The notes under the pieces were generated by a model. That model saw only the letters and a program-made list of their open reading frames with translations. It was not told the origin of the DNA and made no database searches. A stretch of DNA of 64,000 bases from Cellulosimicrobium cellulans. GTDB lineage: Bacteria; Actinomycetota; Actinomycetes; Actinomycetales; Cellulomonadaceae. Below are positions 9,288 through 19,248 of the stretch, piece by piece (within the stretch, counting starts at the first letter, position 1; each line of letters starts with the position of its first letter). The stretch lies in assembly GCF_007679345.1 (NCBI RefSeq), contig NZ_VEGH01000009.1, positions 1 to 64,000 of the forward strand. Reading direction: 5' to 3'. The position numbers were made by a program, and so were the translations under genes.

Positions 9288-10370
9288 GTGATCGACTTCC
9301 GCTACCACCTCGTCTCGCTGATCTCGGTGTTCCTCGCGCTCGCGGTGGGCATCGCCCTCGGCGCGGGCCCGCTCGAGGAGACGATCGGCAACACGCTCAC
9401 CGGGCAGGTGGACCAGCTGCGCAGCGAGCGGGACCAGCTGCGCTCGGACCTGGACGACGCGGGCTCCGATCTCGCCGCGTCCGACGCGTTCGTCGAGGCC
9501 GCCGGCGCGGAGCTCGTCGCGGGCACGCTGGCCGACCGCCGCGTGGCCGTGGTCGCGCTCGGCACGGTCGACGGCGACGCGCTGGCCGCGATCGAGGGCC
9601 AGCTGACCGGCGCCGGCGCCACCGTGAGCGCGAACGTGGCGCTCAACGACGCGTGGTCGTCCACCGACCTGCGGTCGTTCCGCCAGGCGCTCGTCGGCAA
9701 CATCTCCAGCTACCTCGACCCCCAGCCCGCCGACGACGCCACCGCGGACACCTCGCTGTCCGAGGCGCTCGTCCAGGGCCTCACCGGCGCCGACCCCGCC
9801 AACCCCGACGCGCTCGGCGCGGACGCGGCGACGCTGCTCGAGTTCATGACCTCCGGCGACTCGCCGCTCGTGACCGTCGAGGGCGAGATCACCCAGCCGG
9901 CCGACGCGATCGTGCTGGTCGCGCCGACCGTCGCGCCGGACGCGGTCGCCACCGACGCGACCCCGGACGCCGACGAGGCCGCCGCTGTGCTGCAGTCGCA
10001 GATCGCGCTGGCCCGCGTCGCGCAGTCCCGGTCCGAGGGCGCGGTCGTCGTGGACGGCCCGGTCGCGGACGGCACGCTGGTCGCCACGATCCTCGGCGAC
10101 GACTCGGCTGCCGAGGCGCTGACCACGGTCAGCGACGGCGACACGTCCGCCGGCCAGGTGTCGGTCCCGCTCGCGCTGAACGCGCGGATCGGCGGCACCA
10201 ACGGGCACTACGGCCGCGGGGGCGACCTCACGACGGTGCCCACCGCGACGACGCTGACCCCGCCGGACCGCACGCCGGTCGCGACCGGGGACGCGGGCGC
10301 GGGCGACGCCGCCGGCGACGTCACGGGCGACGCGGGCGACGGCGCCGCCGACGAGGGGGCGCAGGGGTGA
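9288..10370 (+). CDS. steB: SteB / MctB-family membrane protein
   Basis: 360 aa, matching the copper-transporter MctB (Rv1698) family. A single N-terminal membrane helix (residues about 8-29) follows the conserved start IDFRYHLVSL. A short coiled coil (about 35-65) and a long extracytoplasmic Asp/Ala-rich domain follow. Mycobacterial MctB has been linked to copper efflux; in Corynebacterium the protein partners SteA at the division site. The C-terminus (after about residue 320) is a low-complexity Gly/Ala/Asp tail. GTGA overlap with the next gene. Confidence 0.88.
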   Translation: MIDFRYHLVSLISVFLALAVGIALGAGPLEETIGNTLTGQVDQLRSERDQLRSDLDDAGSDLAASDAFVEAAGAELVAGTLADRRVAVVALGTVDGDALAAIEGQLTGAGATVSANVALNDAWSSTDLRSFRQALVGNISSYLDPQPADDATADTSLSEALVQGLTGADPANPDALGADAATLLEFMTSGDSPLVTVEGEITQPADAIVLVAPTVAPDAVATDATPDADEAAAVLQSQIALARVAQSRSEGAVVVDGPVADGTLVATILGDDSAAEALTTVSDGDTSAGQVSVPLALNARIGGTNGHYGRGGDLTTVPTATTLTPPDRTPVATGDAGAGDAAGDVTGDAGDGAADEGAQG

Positions 10371-11332
10371 GCATCGCCCGCCGCCTGGCCGCGGCCGCCG
10401 CGGCCCGGGCCACCACGACCGTCGTGCGCGGCCTGCTGGACGACGAGCCGCCCGGCGGCGCGCGCCGCTGGGAGCGCACCAACCACCGCGGCGAGCCCGT
10501 GAGCCTGCTCGGGGGGCCCGCGGTCGCCGCGGGCGTGCTGGCGGGCGGCCTGGTCGGCGCGCCGTCGGTCCGGGACGGCGCGGCGCTGGCGGTCGCCACG
10601 ACGAGCGCCGCGACGTTCGGGCTGGTCGACGACCTGACCGAGGACCGCGAGGGCACCGTGCGCAAGGGGCTGCGCGGCCACCTGGGCGCCCTCGCCCGCG
10701 GCGAGGTCACCACGGGCGGGCTCAAGGTGCTCGGCATCGGCGCGGGCGCGCTGGTCGCCGCCGCGCTGAGCCGGCCGCACGACCGGCTGCCCGCCGGACG
10801 CGGCGCCGCGGCCGCAGCCCGGCTCGCCGACGTCGCGGTCGACGGGGCGCTGATCGCCGCCACCGCCAACCTGGTCAACCTCCTCGACCTGCGGCCCGGG
10901 CGCGCGCTGAAGGCGGCGACGATCGCCGCCGCGCCGGCGGCGCTGCTGGGCGGCCGTGGCGGGGCCACGTCGGCCGCGGTGGTGGGCGCTGCCCTCGTCG
11001 AGCTGCCGGCGGACCTGGGCGAGCGGGACATGCTGGGCGACTCCGGCGCGAACGCCGTCGGCGCGGTGCTCGGCACGGCCGCGGTGCAGGGCTGCCCGCG
11101 GCCGGTGCGGCTCGCGCTGCTGGCCGGCGTGGTCGCGCTGACCGTCGCCTCGGAGAAGGTGTCGTTCACGCAGGTGATCGCCCGCACGCCGGTGCTGCGC
11201 GAGCTCGACGCGTGGGGGCGCCGGCCGGCGCACGCGCCCGCCGCGGGCAGCGCCCCGCTGGCCGGCGCGCCCGACGATCCCGGCGGGTCGCCGGGCGACG
11301 CCGCCGCCGCGGGCGGGGTGCCCGGGCGGTGA
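10367..11332 (+). CDS. MraY/WecA-like glycosyl-phosphate transferase family membrane protein
   Basis: 321 aa multi-pass membrane protein. It has the acidic motif GLVDDLTED, the NLVNLLDLRPGRALK motif and DMLGDSGANAVGAVLG. These are hallmarks of polyprenyl-phosphate N-acetylhexosamine-1-phosphate transferases. It is shorter and more divergent than MraY, so the substrate is uncertain. GTG 10367 overlaps the steB stop and the stop overlaps murJ (GTGA at both ends). Being wedged between steAB and murJ points to a cell-wall or lipid-linked precursor role (inference). Confidence 0.82.
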   Translation: MSIARRLAAAAAARATTTVVRGLLDDEPPGGARRWERTNHRGEPVSLLGGPAVAAGVLAGGLVGAPSVRDGAALAVATTSAATFGLVDDLTEDREGTVRKGLRGHLGALARGEVTTGGLKVLGIGAGALVAAALSRPHDRLPAGRGAAAAARLADVAVDGALIAATANLVNLLDLRPGRALKAATIAAAPAALLGGRGGATSAAVVGAALVELPADLGERDMLGDSGANAVGAVLGTAAVQGCPRPVRLALLAGVVALTVASEKVSFTQVIARTPVLRELDAWGRRPAHAPAAGSAPLAGAPDDPGGSPGDAAAAGGVPGR

Positions 11333-13143
11333 GCCGCCGGGCCGTCCTGTCCGGTCTGGCGGGCGCCGCGGCCCTGATCTCGGCCGTGACGGTCGTCAGC
11401 CGGCTGCTGGGCTTCGCGCGGAACCTGGTCTTCACGAACGCGGTCGGCCTCACCGACGTCGGCGACGCCTACAACTGGGCGAACACGCTGCCCAACGTGC
11501 TGTTCGAGGTCGCCGCGGGCGGGGCGCTGGCGGGCGCGCTGATCCCGGTGATCGCCGGGCCCCTGGCCCGCGGCATGCGGGACGACGTGTCGCGGATCGC
11601 CTCCGCGATGCTCGGCTGGACCCTGGGCGGGCTGGTGCTGATCGGCGCCGTGCTCGCCCTGGCGGCCGAGCCGATCGCCGCGCTGTCCCGGGTGGACACC
11701 GCGGCGGAGCGCGACCTCGTGACGTTCTTCGTCCGGGTGTTCGCGGTGCAGCTGCCGCTGTACGGGCTCGCCGTGGTGCTGTCCGGCGTCCTGCAGGCGC
11801 AGCGCAAGTTCTTCTGGCCGGCGTTCGCTCCGGTGCTGTCGAGCCTCGTGGTGATCGGCGCGTACGCCGGGTACGGGCGGCTGCTCGCCGACGCGGGTGT
11901 CGCGGGCGGCGCGGGCGAGGCGTCCGTGCTCCCCGCCGGCGCCGCCGCCCTGCTGGCCTGGGGCACCACCGCCGGCGTCGCCGCGATGGGCCTGTGCCAG
12001 GTCGTGCCCGTCTGGCGGTCGGGCGTGCGGCTGCGCCCCGCGCTGCGGTTCCCCGCCGGCGTCGCGGCCCGGGCGCGGGGGCTGGCGCTGGCCGGCATCG
12101 GGGCGCTCGTCGCCCAGCAGCTCGCGGTCCTCGTCACCATCACGCTGGCCCAGTCCTACGGCGGCGAGGGCGCGCTGTCGGCCTGGCAGACGATGGTGCA
12201 GCCCACCTACCTGCTGCCGTACGCCGTGCTCGCGGTGCCGCTCGCGACCAGCACGTTCCCGCGGCTCGCCGCCGCCGCGCAGCGCGAGGGCCGGCCCGGC
12301 TACGCCCCGCTCGCGGCGGTGACGACCCGCGGCGTGCTCGTCGCCGGGGCCACCGGCGCGGCGATGCTCGTGGCGGTCGCGCCCGCGGCGACGGCGGTGT
12401 TCCGGGCGATCGGCCGCGGCAACACCGAGCTGATCGCCGCGGTCTCCGACGCGCTGACGCTCGTGGCGCCCGGGCTGCTCGGCTTCGCGCTCGTCTTCCA
12501 CGTGTCCCGGGCGCTGTACGCGCTGGAGCGCGGCCGGCTGGCGGTGCTCGCCGCCAGCGCCGGCTGGGTGACCGTGGCCGCGGCGTCCTTCGTCGCCTGC
12601 CTGGTGCTGGTCCCGGGCGGCCGCGACGCCGCCGCGACGCTGCACGCGCTGTCGCTCGGCAACACGATCGGCATGGTCGTCGCCGGGGTGGCGCTGCTCG
12701 CCGTGCTGCGCGCGGCCGCGGGCGCCGACGCGGTCGCGGGCCTCACCCGCACCCTCGCGGTGCTGGTCGCGGCGGGTGCCGTCGCCGGCGTCGTCGGCCG
12801 GTGGGTGGTGGACGCGGCGCAGGCGCTGACCGACGGCGTCCCGGGCGCGGTCGTCGCCGCCGCGGGCGGGGCGGCGGTCGTCGTCGTGCTCGTGGTGGGT
12901 GCGGTGGCGGTGCTGGACCGGTCCACGCTGACGGGGCTGCTGCGGCGGGGCGCGGGCGGCGGCGCGGACGCCGGCGCCGCCGCCGGCGAGCCCCCGGCGG
13001 ACGCCCTGGTGCCGGGCACGGACCCCGACGCGCACGCCGACGGCGCGGCGGCCCCGACGACCACCCCCACGACCACCCCGGCGCCGGGCGCCGGGCCCGC
13101 GGCCACCGGCCCGGACGACCGACCCCGGGAGGCGGGCCGATGA
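11329..13143 (+). CDS. murJ: MurJ: lipid II flippase (MviN family)
   Basis: 604 aa. About fourteen membrane helices. The N-terminus is typical (SRLLGFARNLVFTNAVG), as is the interior of MOP-superfamily MurJ proteins. It flips lipid II across the membrane for peptidoglycan synthesis. The last about 60 residues are a cytoplasmic Pro/Ala/Thr/Asp-rich tail that bears no domain. GTG 11329 overlaps the upstream stop and the stop overlaps the GT4 gene start (ATGA), so all three form one translation unit. Confidence 0.93.
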   Translation: MSRRAVLSGLAGAAALISAVTVVSRLLGFARNLVFTNAVGLTDVGDAYNWANTLPNVLFEVAAGGALAGALIPVIAGPLARGMRDDVSRIASAMLGWTLGGLVLIGAVLALAAEPIAALSRVDTAAERDLVTFFVRVFAVQLPLYGLAVVLSGVLQAQRKFFWPAFAPVLSSLVVIGAYAGYGRLLADAGVAGGAGEASVLPAGAAALLAWGTTAGVAAMGLCQVVPVWRSGVRLRPALRFPAGVAARARGLALAGIGALVAQQLAVLVTITLAQSYGGEGALSAWQTMVQPTYLLPYAVLAVPLATSTFPRLAAAAQREGRPGYAPLAAVTTRGVLVAGATGAAMLVAVAPAATAVFRAIGRGNTELIAAVSDALTLVAPGLLGFALVFHVSRALYALERGRLAVLAASAGWVTVAAASFVACLVLVPGGRDAAATLHALSLGNTIGMVVAGVALLAVLRAAAGADAVAGLTRTLAVLVAAGAVAGVVGRWVVDAAQALTDGVPGAVVAAAGGAAVVVVLVVGAVAVLDRSTLTGLLRRGAGGGADAGAAAGEPPADALVPGTDPDAHADGAAAPTTTPTTTPAPGAGPAATGPDDRPREAGR

Positions 13144-14231
13144 CCCGACGCGTGCTGCAGGTGCTGGGCTCGAGCGCGGGAGGGGTCGCCCGGCACGTCG
13201 AGCAGGTGTCGACCGCGCTCGCGGCGGCCGGTGACCGCGTCCTGGTGGCGGGGCCGTCCTCGCTGGCGCCGACCGTGGCCGCGGGCGAGGGCGTCGGCTT
13301 CGCCGCGGTGGAGATCGCCGACCGCCCGCACGCCTCCGACGCGCGGGCCGTGGCCCGCCTCGCCGCGCTGGCGCGGGACGCCGACGCGGTGCACGCGCAC
13401 GGGCTGCGCGCGGGCGCGCTCGCGGTGCTGGCGGTCCGTGGGCGGCCGCACCCCGGCGGGTTGCGGCCGCGCGTCGTCGTCACGCTGCACAACCTGCCCG
13501 TCGGCGGCCGGGCGATCCGTGCCGTGTCGGCGGTGCTCGGCCGGGTGGTCGCGCGCGGCGCCGACGTGGTGCTGGGCGTGTCCGGCGACCTCGTCTCGCT
13601 GGCCCGCGCGCAGGGCGCCCGCCGCGCCGAGCGCGCGCTGGTGCCGGCGCCCGCGCGTCGCGCCCCCGGCCAGGACCGGGACGCCGTCCGCGCCGGTCTC
13701 GGCGTGGCGCCGGGGGAGGACCTCGTCGTCACCGTGGCCCGGCTCGCCCCGCAGAAGGGCCTGGACAGCCTCGTGGCCGCCGCGGCCGCCGCCGGACGCA
13801 CCCGGCCCGGACTGCGCTGGGTCGTGGCGGGTGACGGTCCGCTGCTCGCCGGGCTGCGCGCGCGGGTCGCCGAGGCGGACGCGCCGGTCGACCTGCTGGG
13901 CCGCCGCGAGGACGTGGCGGACCTGCTCGCGGCCGCGGACGTGGTCGCCTCGACCGCCGTGTGGGAGGGCCAGCCGCTCGCCGTCCAGGAGGCGCTGGCG
14001 CTGGGCGCCGCGCTCGTCGTGACGGACGCGGGCGGCACCCGCGAGGTCACCGGGGACGCGGCGGTGCTCGTGCCGGTCGGCGACGCCGCGGCGTTCGCGG
14101 AGGCGCTGACCGGGGTCCTCGGCGACGACGCCCGGCGGGCGGCGCTGCGCGACGCCGCGCGGGCACGGGCGGCGACGCTCCCCGGGATCGCCGACGTCCT
14201 GACCCAGCTGGACGCGGCCTACGCCCGCTGA
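13140..14231 (+). CDS. GT4-family glycosyltransferase
   Basis: 363 aa, GT-B fold. The N-terminal domain has the glycine-rich SSAGGVARHVEQV. The C-terminal domain has VARLAPQKGLDSLV, VVAGDGPLL and the EWEGQPLAVQEA-like nucleotide-sugar motif (here VWEGQPLAVQEALALG). The sugar and acceptor cannot be read from sequence. Coupling to murJ suggests cell-wall polymer or glycolipid synthesis. It ends the block before an independent pyrG promoter. Confidence 0.87.
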   Translation: MTRRVLQVLGSSAGGVARHVEQVSTALAAAGDRVLVAGPSSLAPTVAAGEGVGFAAVEIADRPHASDARAVARLAALARDADAVHAHGLRAGALAVLAVRGRPHPGGLRPRVVVTLHNLPVGGRAIRAVSAVLGRVVARGADVVLGVSGDLVSLARAQGARRAERALVPAPARRAPGQDRDAVRAGLGVAPGEDLVVTVARLAPQKGLDSLVAAAAAAGRTRPGLRWVVAGDGPLLAGLRARVAEADAPVDLLGRREDVADLLAAADVVASTAVWEGQPLAVQEALALGAALVVTDAGGTREVTGDAAVLVPVGDAAAFAEALTGVLGDDARRAALRDAARARAATLPGIADVLTQLDAAYAR

Positions 14232-14235
14232 CGGG

Positions 14236-14265
14236 GCCGGCAGGCCCGTGGCACGGGTCACCGGC
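14236..14265 (+). terminator. Possible weak hairpin after the murJ block
   Basis: An interrupted stem (GCCGG with CCGGC outside, CCCGT with ACGGG inside) lies 5 nt after the GT4 stop and before the pyrG promoter. There is no T run, so termination is only a guess. Confidence 0.35.
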
Positions 14266-14295
14266 GCGGGGCGCACGGGGACGGCGCGTCTCGGG

Positions 14296-14301
14296 TACAC
14301 T
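14296..14301 (+). promoter_or_regulatory. pyrG -10 box, leaderless start
   Basis: TACACT ends 8 nt before GTG 14310, so transcription should begin at or next to the start codon. No ribosome site is present, in keeping with a leaderless mRNA. Confidence 0.65.
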
Positions 14302-14309
14302 GGAATCCC

Positions 14310-16004
14310 GTGGCAGAGCGCGCAAATCGACTCTCCGGGCGGTCGGACTCCACGACCCGGCACATCTTCGTCACGGGAGGCGTCGCCTCCTCACTGGGCA
14401 AGGGCCTGACCGCCTCCAGCCTGGGACGACTTCTCCGCTCCCGTGGCCTGCGGGTCACGATGCAGAAGCTCGACCCGTACCTCAACGTCGACCCGGGAAC
14501 GATGAACCCGTTCCAGCACGGCGAGGTCTTCGTCACCGAGGACGGCGCCGAGACGGACCTCGACGTCGGTCACTACGAGCGGTTCCTGGACGTCGACCTG
14601 GTCGGCTCCGCGAACGTCACGACCGGCCAGGTCTACTCGCACGTGATCGCGAAGGAGCGGCGCGGCGAGTACCTCGGCGACACCGTCCAGGTCATCCCGC
14701 ACATCACCGACGAGATCAAGGCGCGGATGCGGTCGCAGGCCGCCGACGACGTCGACATCATCATCACCGAGATCGGCGGCACCGTCGGCGACATCGAGTC
14801 GCAGCCGTTCCTCGAGGCGGCCCGCCAGGTCCGCCACGAGCTCGGCCGGGACAACGTGTTCTTCCTGCACGTCTCGCTGGTGCCGTACATCGGCCCGTCG
14901 GGCGAGCTGAAGACCAAGCCGACCCAGCACTCGGTCGCCGCGCTGCGCAGCATCGGCATCCAGCCGGACGCGATCGTGCTGCGGTCGGACCGCGAGATCC
15001 CGCAGTCGATCAAGGCGAAGATCGCGCTGATGTGCGACGTCGACACCCAGGGCGTCATCTCCTGCGTCGACGCGCCGAGCATCTACGACATCCCGCGGGT
15101 CATCCACGCCGAGGGCCTGGACGCCTACGTCGTGCAGCGGCTCGGCATGCAGTTCCGCGACGTCGACTGGAGCGGCTGGGACGAGCTGCTGCAGCGCGTG
15201 CACCAGCCCGCGCACCACGTCGAGGTGGCGCTGGTCGGCAAGTACATCGACCTGCCGGACGCCTACCTGTCGGTGACCGAGGCGCTGCGCGCCGGCGGCT
15301 TCCACAACGACGCCAAGGTGAAGATCCGCTGGGTCCCCTCCGACGACTGCCAGACCCCCGAGGGGGCGCAGCGCGCGCTCGGCGGCGTGGACGCGGTGCT
15401 GGTCCCGGGCGGGTTCGGCGTGCGCGGCATCGAGGGCAAGCTCGGCGCGCTGCGCTGGGCCCGCGAGTCGAAGGTGCCGACGCTCGGCATCTGCCTCGGC
15501 CTGCAGACGATGGTCATCGAGTACGCCCGGAACGTGCTCGGCCTGGCCGGCGCGTCGTCGTCCGAGTTCGACGCCGACCCGGCGCACCCGGTCGTGGCGA
15601 CCATGGCGGAGCAGCTCGCGATCGTCGGCGGCGAGGGCGACCTCGGCGGCACGATGCGGCTGGGCTCCTACGAGGCCGTGCTGGCCGAGGGCTCGGTCGC
15701 GGCCGAGGCCTACGGCTCGACGCGGGTCACCGAGCGGCACCGGCACCGGTACGAGGTCAACAACGCGTACCGCGACAAGCTGGAGGAGGCCGGCCTGGTC
15801 ATCTCCGGCGTCTCCCCGGACTCGTCGCTGGTCGAGTTCGTGGAGCTGCCGCGCGAGGTGCACCCGTACTACGTCTCGACGCAGGCGCACCCGGAGTTCA
15901 AGTCGCGGCCGACCCGGTCGCACCCGCTGTTCGCCGGCCTGATCCGGGCCGCCCTCGAGGCCCGGGGCGCGACGGTCTCGGCGAAGGCGAAGGCGCGCGC
16001 GTGA
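14310..16004 (+). CDS. pyrG: CTP synthase
   Basis: 564 aa. It makes CTP from UTP, ATP and glutamine. The N-terminal amidoligase domain holds the ATP-binding [18 protein letters not shown]. The C-terminal class I glutamine amidotransferase domain (about 300-550) has the nucleophile in [10 protein letters not shown] and the catalytic His/Glu in AHPEF. GTG 14310 is set by the leaderless promoter; the next conserved residues (RHIFVTGG) begin about 17 codons in, as in other actinobacteria. The stop overlaps the Nudix gene. Confidence 0.98.
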   Translation: MAERANRLSGRSDSTTRHIFVTGGVASSLGKGLTASSLGRLLRSRGLRVTMQKLDPYLNVDPGTMNPFQHGEVFVTEDGAETDLDVGHYERFLDVDLVGSANVTTGQVYSHVIAKERRGEYLGDTVQVIPHITDEIKARMRSQAADDVDIIITEIGGTVGDIESQPFLEAARQVRHELGRDNVFFLHVSLVPYIGPSGELKTKPTQHSVAALRSIGIQPDAIVLRSDREIPQSIKAKIALMCDVDTQGVISCVDAPSIYDIPRVIHAEGLDAYVVQRLGMQFRDVDWSGWDELLQRVHQPAHHVEVALVGKYIDLPDAYLSVTEALRAGGFHNDAKVKIRWVPSDDCQTPEGAQRALGGVDAVLVPGGFGVRGIEGKLGALRWARESKVPTLGICLGLQTMVIEYARNVLGLAGASSSEFDADPAHPVVATMAEQLAIVGGEGDLGGTMRLGSYEAVLAEGSVAAEAYGSTRVTERHRHRYEVNNAYRDKLEEAGLVISGVSPDSSLVEFVELPREVHPYYVSTQAHPEFKSRPTRSHPLFAGLIRAALEARGATVSAKAKARA

Positions 16005-16615
16005 CGACCGGTGACCCGCACGGCGGGCCGGCCGACCGGCCCGCCGTGCGGCCGGTGCTCGAGCACACCGACCTGCACCACGGGAAGATCTGGGACCTGG
16101 TCTCGGAGACCGTGGACCTGGGCGACTCGCAGGTGGTCCGGGAGTTCGTCGACCACCCCGGCGCCGTCGCGGTGATCGCGCTCGACGAGGACGACCGGGT
16201 GCTGCTGCTCCGGCAGTACCGGCACCCGGTCCGGGCCGAGCTCTGGGAGCCGCCGGCCGGGCTGCGCGACGTCGACGGGGAGCCGCCGCACGTCACCGCC
16301 GCCCGCGAGCTCGGGGAGGAGGCCGACCTCCGCGCGGAGGACTGGCACCTGCTCGCCGAGTTCGCGAACTCCCCGGGCGGGTCGAACGAGCACATCCTCG
16401 TGTACCTGGCACGCGGGCTGTCCGAGGTCCCCGAGGCCGAGCGGTTCGCCCGCGAGGACGAGGAGGCCGGCATGGTCCCGGTGTGGGTGCCGCTGGACGA
16501 GGCGGTCGAGGCCGTGCTGGCCGGCCGGCTGCGCAGCCCCAGCGGTGCCGTCGGCATCCTCGCCGCCGCGGCCTCGCGGGACCGCGGCTGGCGGACCCTG
16601 CGCCCGGTGGGCTGA
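16001..16615 (+). CDS. Nudix hydrolase, ADP-ribose pyrophosphatase type
   Basis: 204 aa. The Nudix box ends in RELGEEADL (about residues 102-110) after [16 protein letters not shown]. The fold start [20 protein letters not shown] is typical of ADP-sugar diphosphatases such as Rv1700. GTG 16001 overlaps the pyrG stop (GTGA), so it is translated with pyrG, the same pairing as in M. tuberculosis. It probably clears ADP-ribose. Confidence 0.92.
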   Translation: MTTGDPHGGPADRPAVRPVLEHTDLHHGKIWDLVSETVDLGDSQVVREFVDHPGAVAVIALDEDDRVLLLRQYRHPVRAELWEPPAGLRDVDGEPPHVTAARELGEEADLRAEDWHLLAEFANSPGGSNEHILVYLARGLSEVPEAERFAREDEEAGMVPVWVPLDEAVEAVLAGRLRSPSGAVGILAAAASRDRGWRTLRPVG

Positions 16616-16721
16616 CGCGACGCGGCGCCGGGCGGGCGCGACCCCGCCACCCGGCGACGCGCGCGTTCGCCCGGACGGGTGGTCCCCGGGCCCACCGGTC
16701 AGGTGAACGGGCGCGCCGCCG

Positions 16722-17699
16722 ATGGTGTCGGGTGTGCGCGCGCGGACCCGCCCCCCGAACGACGGGGCACGCCTGTTCCTCGCGGCCTCGCACACCGCCG
16801 GCGCCCTGCTGCTGTGCGCGGTGCTGTGCCTGGTCAGCGCCGTGTGGCCGCCCTCGCGGCTGACGCTGGTCGAGGTCTGGTACGGGGGTTCCGCGGCGCT
16901 CGCCCTGCTGGCCGTGACGCTGCTGCTGCTCCGTGACCGGCCGCGCGCCCCGCTCGCCGCGCTCGTCGTCGCGGTCGGCATCGGCGGCGCGCTGGTCGCG
17001 AGCTGCCAGACCCTCGCGGGCGTCGTCACGACGAGCCTCGGGCTGGTGGTCGCCGGGCAGGCCGCGGCGCTGCTGGGCGACCCGCGCACGGTGCGCCGGG
17101 TGCTCGAGCTGGTGGTCGTCGTCCTGGGGCTCGCCATGCTCGCCTCCCCGGTGCCGTTCCGCCCGGTCACGTGGCTCGTCCTCGCGGTGACCACCGTCGT
17201 GATGAGCGGCCTCGTCACGTACCTGCTCCAGCGCCTCCGGCTGCTCGCGACCACCGACGACCTGACGGGGGCGCTGACCCGCGCCGCGTTCGACGAGCGC
17301 GCCGCCCTGCTGCTGCACGACGCGGCCCGCCGCGGCAGGCCGGCGTCGGTGGTGTGCCTGGACGTCGACGACTTCAAGGTCGTCAACGACACCCTCGGGC
17401 ACGCCGCCGGCGACGAGGTGCTGGTCCGCCTGGTGCGCGGGTGGCGCGACGGGCTCCGCGACGGTGACCTCATCGGCCGGATCGGCGGCGACGAGTTCGC
17501 GGTGGTGCTCGCCGGCCGGGACGCGGCGGCCGCGGAGGGCTGGGTGGCCGCGGCCGGGCAGCGGCACGCCGCGGGCGACCCGACGTGGAGCCACGGCGTG
17601 GCGCAGGCCGACGGCGACGAGCCGGTGCGCGCGGCGCTGGCCCGCGCGGACGAGGCGCTCTACGCGCGCAAGGGCCGGCGGGTCGGCGGGTCCGTCTAG
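16722..17699 (+). CDS. Membrane-anchored diguanylate cyclase (GGDEF)
   Basis: 325 aa. About six N-terminal membrane helices (residues about 20-170) precede a GGDEF domain starting at TTDDLTGALTRAAF. The active-site loop is IGGDEF. An inhibitory I-site RxxD (RDGD) sits exactly five residues before GGDEF, so product inhibition is expected. It should make cyclic di-GMP from GTP. No partner phosphodiesterase lies nearby. Its TAG stop shares the palindrome CTAG with the convergent VanZ-like gene. Confidence 0.9.
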   Translation: MVSGVRARTRPPNDGARLFLAASHTAGALLLCAVLCLVSAVWPPSRLTLVEVWYGGSAALALLAVTLLLLRDRPRAPLAALVVAVGIGGALVASCQTLAGVVTTSLGLVVAGQAAALLGDPRTVRRVLELVVVVLGLAMLASPVPFRPVTWLVLAVTTVVMSGLVTYLLQRLRLLATTDDLTGALTRAAFDERAALLLHDAARRGRPASVVCLDVDDFKVVNDTLGHAAGDEVLVRLVRGWRDGLRDGDLIGRIGGDEFAVVLAGRDAAAAEGWVAAAGQRHAAGDPTWSHGVAQADGDEPVRAALARADEALYARKGRRVGGSV

Positions 17700-18310
17700 T
17701 CCCGGTGCGCGGCCGCCGCGACGACCGGACCGGCGGCGCGCGCACCGCCGGCGCGGGCGTCGGCGGGAGCCGGGTCGGACCAGCGGAACCGGTCGACCAG
17801 GGCCGCGAGCCGCGGGACGCGCGTGCCGGCGCGGAGCAGGCCGTAGCCGAGCGCACCGCCCAGGACGTTGAACAGCAGGTCGTTCACGTCGGCGAGGTGC
17901 CCGCCCCCGAGGAGGTGGGCCGTGACCAGCTGGCTGACCTCGATGCCGAGGCTGACCGCCACCGCCACCAGCACGACGCGCGGCCACGACGCCCGCGCGA
18001 CGAGCAGCGGCACCAGCACCCCGAGGGGCACGAAGACGGCGACGTTCGTGAGCGCGTCGGCCAGCCCGTAGTCGACGAGCAGCTCCAGCGTGAGGTGGCC
18101 GTCCCACGGCGCGTGCGCGCGCGGCTTGTCCAGGAAGATCGGGAACACCGTGTTCGCCACGATCCCCGCCCCGTAGACGCAGAGCGCGACGGCCACGGCG
18201 GCCCGGGGCGCGGTGAGCCGCCCGCGTCGGGCGAGGACGGCCAGCAGCACCGCGAGGGCGGCCGCGGCCAGGGGGACGACGACGGGGAGGACGGGGACCT
18301 GGCGGAACAC
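17696..18310 (-). CDS. VanZ-like membrane protein
   Basis: 204 aa, about five membrane helices. It carries the VanZ family pattern: NTVFPIFLDKPR, LTNVAVFVPLGVLVPLL, EVSQL and ADVNDLLFNVLGGALGYGL. VanZ confers low-level teicoplanin resistance in enterococci, but most family members are uncharacterised. GTG 18310 is the first good start. The C-terminal about 35 residues are Ala-rich and disordered. Confidence 0.85.
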   Translation of the reverse strand: MFRQVPVLPVVVPLAAAALAVLLAVLARRGRLTAPRAAVAVALCVYGAGIVANTVFPIFLDKPRAHAPWDGHLTLELLVDYGLADALTNVAVFVPLGVLVPLLVARASWPRVVLVAVAVSLGIEVSQLVTAHLLGGGHLADVNDLLFNVLGGALGYGLLRAGTRVPRLAALVDRFRWSDPAPADARAGGARAAGPVVAAAAHRD

Positions 18311-18441
18311 GGCGCGACCTGCTCTTCTCGACGGCGGGCACGCCGGCCTGCCCGGCGACCCGCAGCCACGGTGCCAGCGCCGCGGGTCCCGGGCATCCAC
18401 CCGCGGTCGGACCCGTTCGGGAGCCGGGTCCGCCCACGGCC

Positions 18442-19248
18442 TCAGCGGCTGGTCGACACCCGGTACTGCGCGTTGGCGAGCGGCACGAACACGACGAGGA
18501 AGAGCGCCGACCAGATGAGCGTGTACACCTCGGGGTGCTGCAGCGGCCACGCGGTCGGCTCGGGCACCCCGGGCGGGATGTTGCCGAACAGCTCCCGCGC
18601 CGCCTGGGTCACCGCCGACACCGGGTTCCACTCCGCGAACGTCTGGAGCGGTGCCGGCAGGGTGTCGAGCGGGACGAACGTGTTCGCGACGAACGTCAGC
18701 GGGAAGATCACGATGAACGAGGCGTTGTTCACCACCTCGGGGCTCGGGACGAGCATCCCGATCCAGGCCATGATCCAGCTGATCGCGTAGGCGAACACCA
18801 GCAGCAGGCCGAACCCCGCCAGGGCGTCGAGCACCGACGACCGGATCCGCCAGCCGACGACCAACCCGGTCAGGCCCATCACGATCAGCACGATGACGTT
18901 GTTCACCACGTCGGAGAACGTGCGACCGGTGAGCACCGCCGACGGCGCCATGGGCAGCGACCGGAACCGGTCGAGGATGCCCTTCTTGAGGTCCTCCGCG
19001 AGGGCGGCCCCGGTGACGGTCGCCCCGAAGATCACGGTCTGGGCGAAGATCCCCGCGATGAGGAACTCCCGGTAGGCCTGGCCGCCGCCCTGCTGGTCGA
19101 TCGCCCCGCCGAACACGTAGGAGAACAGCAGGACGAACATGATGGGGGACAGGGTGGTGAAGACCAGCAGGTCGGGCACCCGCTTGATCTTGATGATGTT
19201 GCGCTTGGCGACCACGGAGGCGTCCGCGATCACGGGGGGCACCGGCAT
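18442..19248 (-). CDS. ABC-2 type permease (DrrB-like)
   Basis: 268 aa with six predicted membrane helices. It begins with a cytoplasmic segment before LLVFTTLSPIMFVLLFSYVFG. It pairs with the ATPase upstream by an ATGA overlap. Family members export hydrophobic drugs or lipids. The C-terminal NAQYRVSTSR-like end is typical of DrrB proteins. The substrate is unknown. Confidence 0.9.
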   Translation of the reverse strand: MPVPPVIADASVVAKRNIIKIKRVPDLLVFTTLSPIMFVLLFSYVFGGAIDQQGGGQAYREFLIAGIFAQTVIFGATVTGAALAEDLKKGILDRFRSLPMAPSAVLTGRTFSDVVNNVIVLIVMGLTGLVVGWRIRSSVLDALAGFGLLLVFAYAISWIMAWIGMLVPSPEVVNNASFIVIFPLTFVANTFVPLDTLPAPLQTFAEWNPVSAVTQAARELFGNIPPGVPEPTAWPLQHPEVYTLIWSALFLVVFVPLANAQYRVSTSR

